Of a stretch of 64,000 nucleotides of DNA, positions 1 through 12,680 are shown piece by piece. Position 1 is the stretch's first letter; every line of letters begins with the position of its first letter. The stretch is taken from assembly GCA_009760855.2 (NCBI GenBank), contig WPIO01000119.1, forward strand, positions 366,001 through 430,000, read 5' to 3'. This DNA comes from Cristatella mucedo (Eukaryota > Bryozoa > Phylactolaemata > Cristatellidae). Made by a program: the position numbers and the translations under genes. The notes beneath the pieces were generated by a model. The model was not told where the DNA came from. It searched no databases and saw nothing but the letters and a program-made list of their open reading frames with translations.

Positions 1-1269
1 AAAATCTGTCATTAGCGTCCTGTTCATCAATCTGGTGTGATGATATACTGACTAAAAGTGATTCAAATGCAGCCTAAGGTGACGTTGATGAAAATAATTA
101 GGTTTTGGAAATTCCAACATCTAAATAATGTCACAATATGATCTTGATGACTCAGTGAGAGACCTGGACCTTCCGATAGTTCGGATAAACTTCTAGGTTA
201 AAGGTTATAAGAAAGTCATCTCGAAAGAGGTACTGCACGGTATTTTCTAAAATTTTCAACACCCTTTACACCATAATTATATTATATAATATATATATAT
301 ATATATATATATTATATAATATATGATAGGTTATAAACCATTATTGGAGCCCAGCTCCTATTCTAACTTCAAAATTTGCACCTATAGTAAGCCTGACAGC
401 ACTGTTCGGTAAATGTCGTAATCGGTCGTAGCAGCTCCTTTTTAATAATATTTCTCAGGTGTAGTAGAAGTTATGCAGATAATGTTTGCACTACCTGGGC
501 AATATAAATCATTAATATATGTTTAATTAAACACCAAAGTAAACCTACATACTGGCTATTTTTTCTAGAAAAAATATTACACAACATTCATGAAAAAATA
601 TTACACAACTAACTTTAAAATGTAAACAGACTGAAAGCAAGTGTAAGCCTTATGAAAGTCTATATTGCTCCACATCTTGCCTAATGCTACACTGCACACA
701 ATTTTTGATGATCAAAATCAACCAATCATGATGTGCCAAAGCAAAATAAAAAAGACCTACCCTGTCTAGCAGCAGACACTTACTTAGGGCTCTGTTTAAT
801 CAACATAAGTTCATCTACCCAATTCTGAATTTAAAAATGCTATTGCATTTCAAATATCAAATTATTATATCAGATTATCCGTTAAAATAAACTCTGCTGA
901 AGTCGTTATGTTTATACACCTGAACTTCACGATATGAAGATATGAAAGCTATCAATGATAAGCACGTGTTAGCTGAAAGTTAAGTATAATAAACCTGTAG
1001 GTTCTGTTTAGTTTCTTACCAACAAAGTTGCATCATGCGTGATCGGATAATGTAATTTAATGCAATTAGTCACGATTTATAACTTCACAAAGTCACAAAG
1101 ACCGGGTGAGTGTTGGAATTAACGTAATTGAACATTAAGGACATTAAAAAAGAATAGTTCAAAAATAATTTAATAATATGGAAAGATCATGTGTAATTAT
1201 TTCCGTAGTCAATAACGTAAAAAATAAGCAGCGATCACTAGCCAACTAATTTAATGTAATTTTACTCAC
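1..1269. other. Intronic or 3' part of the Ig gene; no exon recognised
   Basis: AT-rich DNA downstream, on the minus strand, of the last Ig-gene exon I can identify. It holds a short (TA)n run at about 269-325 and, near 1065-1110, a scrap resembling the 3' end of LINE family B. I looked for a continuation exon with a phase 1 acceptor on the minus strand and found none convincing. The next exon or the 3' end probably lies outside the window. Confidence 0.4.
269..325. repeat. (TA)n microsatellite
   Basis: Imperfect alternating TA tract interrupted by TTATAATA blocks. It is a simple repeat with no associated feature. Confidence 0.9.
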
Positions 1270-1515
1270 CATATTCATTAACAACTGTACGAGGGTTAGT
1301 AACCATTTCGATGATAAGTTCAGTAATTCCAAAAAAACCGGGTTTATTCACTTCACTCGTTAACTTGTACCAAATAAAATTAATGCCAGTATTGTAAACA
1401 GATGGAAAATAGCTGGCATTAGACAGCCAACTGCATGTCTGGACTACAAGGGAGCCAATTCTCCATATTAAGTCGACCAGAGGAGGTTTTACATTGGGAA
1501 TCCCACCAGTGAGAC
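1270..1515 (-). CDS. Ig-gene exon 4: probable second Ig-like domain (partial gene)
   Basis: Open 246-bp minus-strand exon. It is preceded by a pyrimidine-rich acceptor (TTTAATTTGTAG) at 1516-1517 and followed by a donor (TATG|GTGAGT) at 1268-1269. Two bases precede the first full codon and one follows the last, so both flanking introns are phase 1, as is usual at Ig domain borders. It encodes 81 full codons, starting LTGGIPNVKPPL. An Ig-like core SLVVQTC then INFIWYKL can be read as the strand B cysteine and the strand C tryptophan, although the spacing (20 residues) is longer than in I-set domains and closer to V-type. A site NAS could be N-glycosylated. The closing Tyr-x-Cys half of this domain should lie in a following exon that is not seen. 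The splice signals and phase are strong; the domain assignment is moderate. Confidence 0.65.
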
Positions 1516-2274
1516 CTACAAATTAAACGAACGTTTGTACGAAAGTTTAATAGATTGACCCGTACAAATTATAACTGAGTTAAATTATGGCTAATTATCG
1601 CTGAAGTGAATGGTCTTCAATAATATACAAAATGCCATGAAGACTCCAGATTTGTAGTGCTTTTTAGTACCAGGTTACATTACTAGCATAGGTGAATAAA
1701 GAAAACGGTAAGTACATATTAACGTCTTCAAGGTATATGGAAAGTTCAAACTGTAGCTCTCCCAACACTTCTGGTGTTCCAATGCCCTGATAGGCAAGAA
1801 AGTAATATAGTAAAAGTTTTAAGCTATATGCAAGTTATTGGACGTTTAGAAAATATGACACGACAAGGTCTTTTTTCAAAAGATTTTATTGTAGCAAGAT
1901 AAAAGGTGAAAACCCAGAAAACCGGTGTTAGAAACGTGTGAAAGCGTACGTGAATAGCAAGGTGTTTCAAAGGTTGGGCTAGTGTATGCTATTGGAACAA
2001 ACTTCCGGGGAGAGATACAATCTAAAAGTTCATTTGAAGAAACACAATGAATATCCTGTTCAGCGTAGCAACCTTTTGTTGTTTTAAGAAATTCGACTGT
2101 CAATATTAGCAATTTATTTCCAAGAGCGCCTCATCAAGGAACTTTTTACTACCATTATAGCGAAGGAATAGCAGTACTCCGCAGCATTTTTGGTCGCTAA
2201 TAAAAACATAATTCATGATTTTTACAGCGTTAAATAAAATTAAAAAATCAGTTAACATGTGATATTTTATTTTA
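1516..2274. other. Intron sequence, no feature seen
   Basis: AT-rich part of the intron between Ig-gene exons 3 and 4. Short open frames on the minus strand near 1.9-2.1 kb have no splice context or family signature. Confidence 0.4.
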
Positions 2275-2620
2275 TTGCTACAAATTAAATGCTGTCCTAA
2301 ATAGGAGGGCTTTCAAGTTGTTTTTAAAATGTGGCCAAGTCTGGGGATGTTGTGAAGGAAGTCGGAAGTGAGTTCCAGGCATTGGGGCATACGAACTAAA
2401 GGCACGGTCTCGAAAGGATTTCAGGTTGGTAGGAGGCATCGGTAAACTGTTGGATTCCGAAAAGCTAGGATGCTTGGACTGATGGGGGAGTAGATCTGAG
2501 AGATAGACTGGAGCCGATGAATAAAGTGACCTAAAAGTGGGGCAACAAACCTTGAAGTCGATCCTTTGCTTGACTGGTAGCCAGTGCAGGTCGGAGAAAA
2601 GTGGTGTGATGTGATTTTTT
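2275..2620 (-). mobile_element. LINE family A fragment, C-terminal region
   Basis: Minus-strand remnant encoding the conserved C-terminus of family A: DLHWLPVKQRIDFKV, then YLSDLLPHQ, FSESNSLPMP, LKSFRDRAFSSYAP and the closing KNNLKALLFRTAF. The C-terminal frame is still open over about 110 codons, so this is one of the better-preserved short pieces. The 3' UTR and the reverse transcriptase are missing. Confidence 0.85.
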
Positions 2621-3179
2621 AAGCTCCTCAATGAGCTGTCATTAAAATGGTTTAAATTAATATTATAATTGCGTTGCAATAATCTAAAAGTTACTTCCGT
2701 GGCTATATTTAACCAGAGAAAAACCTACCTTCAAGGATTGAACATTTTATAAATTTATTTTATTTTGTAATACAATCCACGGCTCTCGTTGGGACCTTGT
2801 AAACTAGTATACAACGATTATTATTATTCCATTTAAATAGCACATTCTGAAAACAAAATCTCTTTCTAAGCACTATACGGATGCTGCAAAAAGAAGTATA
2901 CTTTAATTTTATTCAGTAACATTCAATATTAAGATAGGAATATCCTGGTTTGAGATAAGTTGCCCAGTTTCAGCATGTGAATACGGTTTGGGGTAGCAAT
3001 GGCATTACCACACTGCAAAAGAGACTAATTTACACTATCCAGCAATTTATTTGAGGACAACATGAGCTTTTAGCTTTTTTAGAATTTCTTCCAGGCCTAG
3101 ATGCTGAAACTTCATTCTTGCTGGATTTCCATTCTTTTGACCGTACTAACAAAAGTCAAATGTCTGTAAATAATTTTTA

Positions 3180-4235
3180 TGTAGGTTCAAAGTACGGCTA
3201 AGCAAGTTGAGTCAGAAGATCGGTTAAAACCATGCCTAGCATGGGGGAGTATATCCGATAAGAGGGCTGGAGCTAAATAACCGAGGGATCTAACAGTATG
3301 TGACAGATACACAACGACGCTAATTTCTTTTATTAGAAGTGAGTGCATGCCAGTGAAAAATGCTGCGATGGTGCAGTGGAAAAACCTAAGACAGACATGC
3401 CTAGCTCCACAGCCTGATTAAAGAGCAGACCTGTTAACTAGCAAGCAGTGAGCTTACGGAAGATGCTAATGCTTGGTAAAGTTGTTCCATCTACATTAAA
3501 GTGAAAGCCAAGATTTTTACTTAGCAATCACATTGGTAAGAGCAAGAGAAAAGTTTGCCAGACGAAGCGCACTGCAGAGACCAAGAGGTACCAGGTTATA
3601 TCTTCGCTCCTCAAGTACAGTTCGTCTGCTTACAGCACTACTCTGGAGTAGCCCATTGAGATAGCAACTAAAACATTGCAGCCCAGTGATCACATGCTTA
3701 GGCTAGAGAAGATGATGCCATGAAAGACTGGGAGATCTATAGCGACAAACTTGACGAAAAGATCAAGCCAATCACTCAGACACTGTGCCTTATGTAGAGG
3801 TGCTGAGTCGGTCATTATGCGCACGAAGCAAGGTTGACTTTTTTGACTGATTAGTTCTGAAAGCACTCTGGAACTGAATCGCTAGTTGTAAAAGTTTTAT
3901 TTAAGAGTTTAGTTATTCTGCCACCTCTTGTTCCAGTGTCTTTGATAGGAGCGATAGAAGAAAAAATGGGAGAAAGGTACTTAAATTTCCTTAGTATGGT
4001 GTTGCTATCTTAATTAGTTGCCTAAACACAGCCCTTTCAAATTTGTTTGGGACATGATTGAAGCTGAGGCCACGTAAAATGTTTTTGCTATGCCCGCCCA
4101 CAGCAAATCTACAAATCGTAGACATAGCACCGTGGGAGGATGGTCTGGAGGGCTAGAATAATTATTCGGTTTGGAGAGGACTTTTAGGAATGCTTTACTT
4201 ATTGCCGCCTGGTATACAAACATTAAAATGGTGAA
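3180..4235 (-). mobile_element. LINE family A, degenerate RT and C-terminal fragment
   Basis: On the minus strand this aligns with family A from the C-terminal YLSDLL-equivalent (near 3240) back into the reverse transcriptase. The segment at 3925-4090 matches the minus-strand copy at 42.3-42.43 kb (loss of LSKTL near the 'gtgtctttgataggag' stretch, then the 'ctgaggccac' segment). It is very decayed, with no long frame. The 5' boundary is uncertain. Confidence 0.6.
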
Positions 4236-5559
4236 CTAGTTGAGGGAGAAGAGAACTTAGGTGACATGACTGGTGAGCAGAAATTATCACCTTAGTGATT
4301 GAAAATTTGATATTTTCCAACTTTCTAACCGATAAGATTAAGAAATAGCAGTAGAAAAGCCTTTTTTTTTTTACTGGAGCTACGATGTTTGAATTTTTCA
4401 ATTATGATTCAACTATATTTTTATAGAAGCTCTGCTTAGATGTTGCTAGTATAGATTTGCATGAACTGAAGTAGTCCTCGATTGGCTGTTTATGAACAGT
4501 TATTCTTTTTATGTTTTTCGATATATAAAACTGGAGTTGAGCTGCCATAGCTTGTTTGATATCTGATTTAGGCGTTTGGATTGGAGCGATGGAGTACTGT
4601 ATGATTAGTCAGAGGTGCTAACTCGTCGATAATTTCTACTATTTTTTTCTAGTAGTATTTTTATAATGGTAAACAGTTAGAATTTTGAATTGAGACTCAG
4701 ATTTTCAATAGGTTTGCGTTTTTTCCCTGATTTTGAAATTCATGTTCCATTTGGATACAACATAATCAGACATGTGCTGCTGCCTTCTTGGGTTTGAGGC
4801 CACAGAGTTGTTCACTGCTGCCGTAATTTAAAGGCACCATATTTTTGAGCTTTGCTCGAGCTGGAATTCGTACAAAACCTGGTAATGGATACCTAGTGCG
4901 ATGTGACTTATTTGGCTCTTTGTTTGTATTCTACAGCTTCGTAATATTCAGTGGTGAGATACTCATGCCTCGAGGTTGCCCTAGCGTACTACTTTATTTG
5001 GAATAGTCTCAACCATATCAAGAGTTGTATAGGTTTAAACTTTTCTGAATCAGTGTCTGGTCACAATATGCCATCGCTCTAGCCAGTGTATTCAAAATAC
5101 TTCCTAACCTAGACTAGCGAATCATTATATACGTCATTTTTTATTTCGACAAGTGGTGGCTGCTGATTGCCTTAACGTACTTCAGTTACGGTGCTCCCAC
5201 GGCTTGTTGCCAAATGAAATACATCATTTCTAAGACATCCCGTGTAGGATGAGAAAGAGGAAGCAGTTTGAGTATATTAAAGTGCAGTTTGCGATGGCAC
5301 ATCGACAATAACTAAATACAAGACAGCCCAGACTTGTAAAGTTAAGCCAGGCATTGAAAAACACATGGAAGAATCAGCCTCTAGTTAGCTGGTAACCCGA
5401 GGTAATATCACAAGACCATGTACATATTAAAATATAATTTAATTTTATACAAATGGGTTGTCTAGGATGCATTGCATCGAAATTTCAGTAGATGCCCTTA
5501 GTCAGCTCATCCGTCAAAGGCTAATAGTCCATAGCAGAATAAGACGATTCCCTGCAGGA
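4236..5559. other. Intron sequence, nothing recognised
   Basis: AT-rich with a few GC-richer patches. No exon with splice sites and no alignment to the LINE or SINE families could be made by eye. Confidence 0.35.
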
Positions 5560-8500
5560 CAGCATTATCGCCTCCCGACACCATGAGCTAAGCTAATAGT
5601 GTTTCTTGCTCGTTGCAGAATTATCGTCTGAATATCGGAGTTATTGGGAACATCAAATACGGAAACTGCCAGAACTGAGACCTAGTTAAAGCTTATCCGA
5701 TCGCTGTTTTACCACAGTGCTTAATATACAGCATACATAGTTACACGTAGCCACTTCCAGGGTCCAGCTGCACGTACCTAGCCCCAGTTGGCCTGACACT
5801 AGCCGACTTTCACGAACATTCATAGTAGTTCTACCTTATTTTCATGCAGCTATGAGCTTGTATATTAAGTATGATCGTAAATGCCTAAAATAGTGACGCT
5901 ACCGTCGTACGTTTGCTTTGCTTAATTCCTTAATGGTGGCAGGGATTCATACACTGGGTTATATAAAAGAGGGCACAGGTGGAGCCACCAGTGTGTCCCG
6001 AGCCTCCGTCTGTTCGGTATTAAACGAAGTGTCTCTGAATCCTGCCTGATATCACCCTTGAACCAGTGGAAATTAGTGGAACTTGGTTCAGTCATCAGGC
6101 CCACTAACACTCCGGCAGCCCAACTTAATGTATTCTATGAAAAACCTTGCTCGATGTGTAACAAACCCCAAATAATACATGAAGTGGCTATTTAGGGTTA
6201 TCTTGACCGCTTGCTTTAACCGAGATCTGGTTTAATCGAATAACAGTCCGACTACAACCAAGGCCAAAAAACCTGACGAGAAATCGCCGTTGCCACGCCT
6301 ACCCAGTGAAATACAAACAATTTCAGTCCCTTGGAAGCAGTCTTTAGAATCTCTCGTTTTAACAACCTCCGACAATAACCTACCAATTGTGGCAGGTATG
6401 TATCGCCCACCAGGTACAAAGTCATCCTTTGTCACCAATTTCTCTTATCTAATTTCAATTTGGTGTGCCAGAAATATATCTTTCCTAGATATTTAGGATT
6501 TTAACATTTCTTTTGACCAAAAAAGGGTGACTTGCATGCTGAATTTTGTGCGCTAACTGATTCTTTTTCCCTTTGGCCTCATGCGCTTGACCCCACTCAC
6601 AAAAAAGGTCACACACTCGGTAAACAATAATCGCCGCTAAGCATATGCTATAATTATATATTACGAATTTGTGCTCTTCTAATTGTATATCGATCTACAA
6701 TCCACGATCTTAAATCTACAATCTAAAATCTCATTCAATCTAGAGCCGATGCCCTCCTCCACATCTAAAGTCACATGTGAATCTCGAATCTGTAGAACGT
6801 TCACAGCCAAGTTGTCGGAGCAGAAATATCTGCATTGCTAATACTGCTCAAGCTTCCATCCCATATGTCTTAGTTTTTGGAATGCTACAACATGACATTT
6901 GCTGACATGCTTTACATGAGTTTGCACCACTGATGAAGCCTAATGTGCACCCTCACGGCTTATTGTTTACTGCAGGTATTGAAATTGCTAGGTCTACTGA
7001 GCTTAAGCTTGAAAAAGCCTATGAAAGATCAGGATTGACTGCCTATCGTCAGGCATGTGAAGACTGCAAGAGATCATACCAGTCGAATCTAGCAAAATCA
7101 AAATCTAGCTTCTACAAAAATAATTTTGAATAAAATCCAGAAATGCTGATGCATACCATCAATCATCTTTTTAACCGCATCCAGATTAACTCCTTACCAG
7201 GAGATCCTAGTGGTGAACTAGCTGATCGCTTTTGAAGCTTCTTATACAGCTAAATAGACAAGGTTATAGAGTCCGTTCCTAGGTTTGCAGCATCCTCCCT
7301 GGACTCGTGTTACTCAAAGTAAATCAACGCAGGACTCATTTCCATCGATTCAGCTCACTAACTCACTGTCTACTTTAAAAATATGGTCATGAGTGACCAT
7401 ATCCTGAATTTGTCTTTTGAATTTTTTCATTTTGTCTCGCAGTCGAAAACGTCTAGTAGTTCTCTATACCCTATTCTCACACTCTTTCTTCTACGAATTT
7501 TTTATCTGCTGCTGCCATGCATAATTCGCGCAATAAATATATATTTAGCCTCAGGTCAAGTCCCTCAACCTTTCAAAAAGGGTGTTGCCTGGCTACTAGT
7601 TAGGATAGCAGGGCTAGATCGAGAGGACTTGTACAGCTTTCGTCCAGCCTCCATTCTTCCCGTTCGTGCCCATGTCACTAGCAAGAGTTGGGTCAGACCA
7701 GCTGAACTTTTACTTTGTGATCTCAAACCTAGCAAGTTCTAGTCTAATTTATGAGCTAAATACTAGAGTCAGTTTTCCTTAGGGAAATTATGTGTAAATA
7801 TTTACATTCTTTGACGAAAATACCAACTTTATTTTTATGAGCAAACTTTATCATGATTGCAGACTTGCATAAATCTCTCTGCTCGTCCTGCTCGATCTTT
7901 CAGCAATTTTTAATACCCTTGATCTTAAAGTCATTTTTAAGGATTTTGAATCTCACCCGGGCATCACTCATCACTAGCAATGCACTTTAATGGTTCAGGT
8001 AATGTCTCGGCGGGAGAATCAAGAGCATTGATGTGAATGAACAAAGATCATCCCAGTAGCCCCTGAAGTAGTGGATACGTCTGGGCTCAGTTCTCGGCCT
8101 CGTCTTTTGAAAGATTATCTTCCTCCCACATTCCGATATGATCGGCAAGGGCAATCTAGGCTTTCCCTTCTGTTCAAATGGCACTCAGTACATGACACTT
8201 CTTGCTTTCATTTCTCCAAGCTATTGACGTGTCATGTCCTCTACACACCATTGCTGCATGCGTTTATTTCATCCATATATGGATGGCAGCTAATGTTTTT
8301 TTTAAATTCAGAGACAACTAGACCAACTTACTAGTTATGGGCTAACGAAGTGTGATTCAGAAAATTTATAATCTGAAGCTTAAAATCTCTTCTGCCAATA
8401 TATCTCATGTTGAATATGCACGTAATTTGGTTTTCCTGCTACAAAGCGACCTTTAATTAGACGACCGCATCAGTTCCACGGTCAAGTCTGCCTACTTTCA

Positions 8501-9295
8501 GTTACATAATATTGCTAAAAATCGGGATTGTTTGGACAAGGATACCTCATCTACATTGGTCCATGCATTTGTGACGTCCCGTCTCGATTTCTGTAATTCA
8601 GTGCTTACTGGTATAGCTGCATGTACAATCAGGCAATTACAGCTGATACAAAATTCTGCACCTATACTCATATGTAGCGAGATTTGCAATTGCCCCATCA
8701 CACAAATTCTCGTCGACTACACTGGCTCCCAATCAAGCAGGTCATTGACTTTGTTTTTGTCACTTACTTTTAGGTTTCCTCATTCTCTAGCTCCAGACTA
8801 GCTAGCGGAAATGCTTCTCTACCAAGCGAAGAATCGTATAATCTGCTTTCTGACTCAAATCCTTTACCCATACCTCGTTCTACTTTAAAAACTCTCGTAC
8901 AAATTGCCTGCAGTACGTTTGCTTCCTAAGCCTACAACTCAATACCGAGACAAGACACAAAAGTTCCCTGACATAAAAACATTAAAGGAAGCTTAGAATG
9001 CATCTGTTTATGACAGCATTTGGATTGTCGCTGTGATTCGTCCTTCTTGTGCAAGTTCCTGCTTACATCATGCTTGTAGTTAGCTGATGTTACCATCAAA
9101 CATTTGGTAAATCATTATATGCACCTTATCTAAAGAATTCGTGACTAGCACCAGCACTAATATGCCTACTGGTACGTCAACAGGCACGGCGGGACCTTAA
9201 GCATTTGTTGTGGCCATTTCGTTAGATTGTAAGGCTCCCTAAGAGGAACAATGAATTTGCAATAGAAACGTATTATTATTCGTACTTTTATATTA
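5560..9295 (+). mobile_element. LINE family A, near full-length fossil copy
   Basis: The most complete family A element, about 3.7 kb. A 5' region at about 5.6-6.1 kb is shared with the copy starting near 45.85 kb (for example 'catcaggccc.cta.aactccgg'). The APE endonuclease remnant follows: VAGMYRPPGT at about 6388-6417, a decayed DFN near 6490 and THKKGHTL near 6595. The linker is around 6930-7230 (LEKAYERSGLTAYRQ), with LASGQVPQPFKKGVA at about 7550. The RT is at 7.6-8.3 kb, with its YADD box destroyed. The C-terminus is at 8460-8810 (VHAFVTSRLDFCNSVLTG), and the 3' UTR ends in ATTATT at about 9285. Many stops and frameshifts plus an AT-rich insertion at about 6620-6760 make it dead. The architecture places it in the CR1/L2 group of the Jockey superfamily. 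Confidence 0.85.
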
Positions 9296-11100
9296 ACAAC
9301 GGCTGCATATGGCCTATTGAAGTTCAGATCCCTGTGTAAGATGAAATAAAAAATTACCTCATTAAAACTGCCCCAAGATTCGTAGTGTAGCGATAAATGT
9401 GATTATCTAATGATTTGGTTCTAATTCTAGTAATTATTTCCGATCAAAGACGATCTTATACAGGTTGCCATTGAGTTGTAAGATTAGTAGCGTTGAGACG
9501 AAAGGTTAGTCTTTGAAAGATTGTATGCTGGTTTTCCCTGCTAGGAATTAATTGGAGTAAGTATCGTGGGTGATGTATTTGGAGGCCTAATTTAAGATTA
9601 ATTCAGATCAGTAGAGCGGTTCAGGAGTATGAATATAGCTGATGGTGAGTGACAGATCTCGAGTAACTTTGCTGCTGCAGCATTAGCCGTTGCAGATTTG
9701 CAAGAACTATTACAATTTAAGGATAATGTCGTTTACGCCAGGTATGCTTTCATGCCACATTTTTCTCGAACTGCACGTTTGGTACAGATTAGAAGCATTC
9801 AGCCAAAAAATTCAGAGTTAAAAGATTTTATAATTTATTATACATATTTATATATTGGTTGGGCCTTGATCTCCAATCCCTTGCGAGTTCAAAATTATAT
9901 AGGATATTTAAGTTGAACTAGGCAGAATTGACCAAGGATCTGATATGCTCATATGGTGACCAGTCACTTAGGATGAGGGTAAAATGTTACCAGCAGTGGC
10001 TACTGAACGTAAGCTAACTAAGCCTGAATTGAGGGTAGCCTTTCCTATTTCAGAGTAACGCAACATAAATAGCCAAATAGTTTGACCACAGTAAGTAACG
10101 TTATTTATGTATTCGTAAGTAAAACAAATAATGCCTGCTTTTGTTGGGCTATTTTCATCTCAGCCATTATTTGCTCTGTAAACCTCTATATTAGTACTGA
10201 GTCAAAATTGCTTACATTTGATCTCAGTGAGATAGTTAAAGTATTTCAATTGAGGTCTATTTTTTCAAAACTTGACGTGTTTTTCAAGAGTAGAGTGTTC
10301 TTCCAGAATTTAGAATGATTTTGCTGGAATGTAGCAAGACGGGCAATGCATGCTTTTGATTTTATTGCTATTTTGCATATTTAAATTTTCTTTGAGCCTG
10401 CACTACATGCTATCTTCTTCCTTTTCTCTTTCAGCTGCCTTGAAAACCTATCGCTGTTTTAAGAATGTTACAAAGGTTCCGAATTAAAAAGTGACACATC
10501 GAACTTTCTAATTTTACTAAGACTATGGGCATTTAGAATATGTCAATCTGCACAATTCCACTTAATAATATTAAAGGTTCTCCACAATAAGTAACTAAAC
10601 TTTATATTTTTATTCAGTAATACTTAAAATCTAATTTATTTGAAGGAGATGCTAATTATGACACCAGAGTATCGGTCAATATTCCACACTCTTTGTCCTG
10701 GCTTTCAGCCTGCAGGGAATGCACACAGAGTGATTGGTGTAGTAATATCTATTTTGTGCTCCGTTGTAGCACAGTAAGATCAGGTTATCTCAGCAAATGG
10801 TCGAAAATCACAAATTGGCACTTCACTAGAGCAAAAAACGGGTTTCAAGTTAAATAAGAGCTGGAAGAAATTAAAAAAAGAAATGCAATCGGAAGTAAAA
10901 TTGTGTCAGGTGTCGCGGAAAATGCCTCCATTATTAGATCTATAAAACTAAATATATCTAGCTTATTTTCTAATTATTTCGTGACACTCAGCGTATGTGT
11001 AAAATTAGTTTTCATTTTCAGCGAAAATTATCAGGAAAGATTAATTCTGGTGACCTGTACACAATTTATTACCAACTAGTTCTGCGAACAAAGTTCTTAC
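9296..11100. other. Intron sequence, no certain feature
   Basis: AT-rich. A short spliced-looking plus-strand segment (acceptor CTGCTGCAG at about 9681, donor AG|GTATGC at about 9741, encoding LAVADLQELLQFKDN) is open but has no partner exon. At 10050-10087 a strong acceptor (CCTATTTCAG) and donor (CACA|GTAAGT) bracket a 37-bp segment with stops in all frames, so it would have to be non-coding. Confidence 0.35.
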
Positions 11101-11303
11101 CTGCGACTGCAATCTTCACTGGACTGGATACTGCTGTTCCTTGAGAGTTACTAGCCACACACTCATAAGTTCCCTCATAAAAACGGTAGCCGTACATTGC
11201 AAAATATACACTTAGTAGTGTAATTTCTGATCCATCACTACTTTGAATCCATTGCTGCTGAAGGTCGTGTGTATTAGTTCTTCTCCAATTAATACTTGAC
11301 GCT
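11101..11303 (-). CDS. Ig-gene exon 3: second half of Ig domain 1
   Basis: 203-bp minus-strand exon with an excellent acceptor (CATTATTTTTTAG) at 11304-11305 and a perfect donor (GCAG|GTAAGAA) at 11099-11100. It enters in phase 2 and leaves in phase 1. The 67 full codons start ASSINWRRT, giving the invariant strand C tryptophan. They then run through SDGSEITLLSV to the strand F signature EGTYECVASNSQG and close with the strand G pattern VSSPVKIAVAG. This is the C-terminal half of an I-set-like Ig domain. Joined to the exon at 22219-22330, the domain reads LTCLTDG|ASSINW, with the expected nine residues between Cys and Trp. The frame has no stop. The exon is flanked by about 9.6 kb and 10.9 kb of intron. 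Confidence 0.85.
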
Positions 11304-11769
11304 CTAAAAAATAATGGGTTATCTGACAGCTGGATTTTGAAGCACTTATTTTTTCAGTGATATACAACTTCCTATTTATTACATGAATAATGTCATAATT
11401 AAACTGTGCGAAAATTCCAGGTTCTGATAGGGCTTTAAAGTTTGCTTTTATTGTTCCTCTAAATCTGGTTCACTATTTTCAACTCGGCACTTATTGCAAC
11501 TAAGCATGGAGGGAACACAAGCACCCTGCGACTTTTCAAGACCAGCAGTGACATGTAGGCCTTGCAAGGCAAATAATAATTACAAATAAGTAGCTCGACT
11601 GAGTAATCATCTGTGCATTATGCTTGAACGACGAAAAGTGCGATGCTATGAAAACAATTTGGGTTGCTTCATACCGTCATGTATTTAGGAATAGTTTCGG
11701 AAATAATTCCAATTACAAGACCAAACTTCACCTCAAGCCAGAAGCTGGATCAGCTCAAAAATGGTGGGC
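11304..11769. other. Intron sequence, nothing recognised
   Basis: Part of the intron between Ig-gene exons 2 and 3. Only short chance frames are present. Confidence 0.35.
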
Positions 11770-12100
11770 AAGATGATAATAATATTAATAATGCACTTTA
11801 TAAAGCGCCCTCAGATAACTCAATCTCTTTCTTGGCACTTTACATTTGCTGCAAAGGAAAACGTGATTGATTGGTGAGTAATATCATGCTAGATAAAAAA
11901 CATGAATAACATGGTTAGGGGTGAAATGCTCAGGGTCAGCATGCAAGCGTGGTTAGTGGCAGCATGCACAGTGCCACCGCTCATAAGCACAACAAGGACG
12001 AATCAAGCGAAAAACTGAATAAAAACGGCGATAAAACCAAACGCTCTGTTTATCTAAATGACGGAAACTTGAAAGGTTGATCAAAACCGGATGAGCCAGC
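11770..12100 (-). mobile_element. LINE family A 3' UTR fragment
   Basis: Begins with the reversed (ATT)n tail (ATAATAATATTAATAAT) followed by the family A 3'-terminal block (GCGCCCTCAGATAACTC) and the reversed 3' UTR with the GTCAGCATGCAAGCGTGG and GGCAGCATGCACAGTG landmarks. It stops before the coding region. Confidence 0.8.
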
Positions 12101-12239
12101 ATATTTTTTGTTGCATCAGCACACAATCTAGATGTCTGGTTCCAAAGTTAGGTTAGACACCTGACTACATCTGCGCCACAGTCATGTCCGCATGCTTGCA
12201 AGTGCACAATAATTCAAAAATCCAGGCTAATTTAGACAG

Positions 12240-12680
12240 TAATACTAAATATAAATAGATCTATGCATTTGCAGAATCCCGCGTTGGTATTTGTAACTCC
12301 CGGTTTTTCGGATTACCGGGCAGTGCAAATCAGGTTTTCACAATTGATGCACAACTCTGTAGCTAGACATGTTATTCATGACCGTCGTGGTTTCTACTTC
12401 ACATCAGTTATTGCCAATCCGCACTACTTGCCATCCAAGCAACTTTTTGACTTCAAGGTATTTTAACCGAATCCCTTCGTCCTTTCTCTCCAGCCTGCCT
12501 ACAGGTAAAAGTCACCTAACTCCTTAGGCATGGTACCTTAACATTTTCTAAGAAACACTGTTTAGCTGTACCTCTTATCAAGCTCAGATTATTTGGTGCC
12601 TCTGAGTTTGTTTTATTCGTACGGTTCCCAATCCTGGAACTTACTCCAGACTGACAGACGCAAGATATTCTTAATTAATG
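12240..12680 (+). mobile_element. LINE family A degenerate C-terminal fragment
   Basis: Plus-strand remnant matching the C-terminal block (HAFVTSRLDFCNS, QLVQNSAARLVCR and PVKQ.IDFKV equivalents at 12263-12460). Frames are disrupted. It faces the minus-strand fragment at 11770-12100. Confidence 0.6.

Noticed and set aside
5922-6110. Minus-strand frame of 62 codons
   Set aside because: It is the antisense of the 5' region of the plus-strand LINE A, which matches the copy at 46.3 kb on the plus strand.
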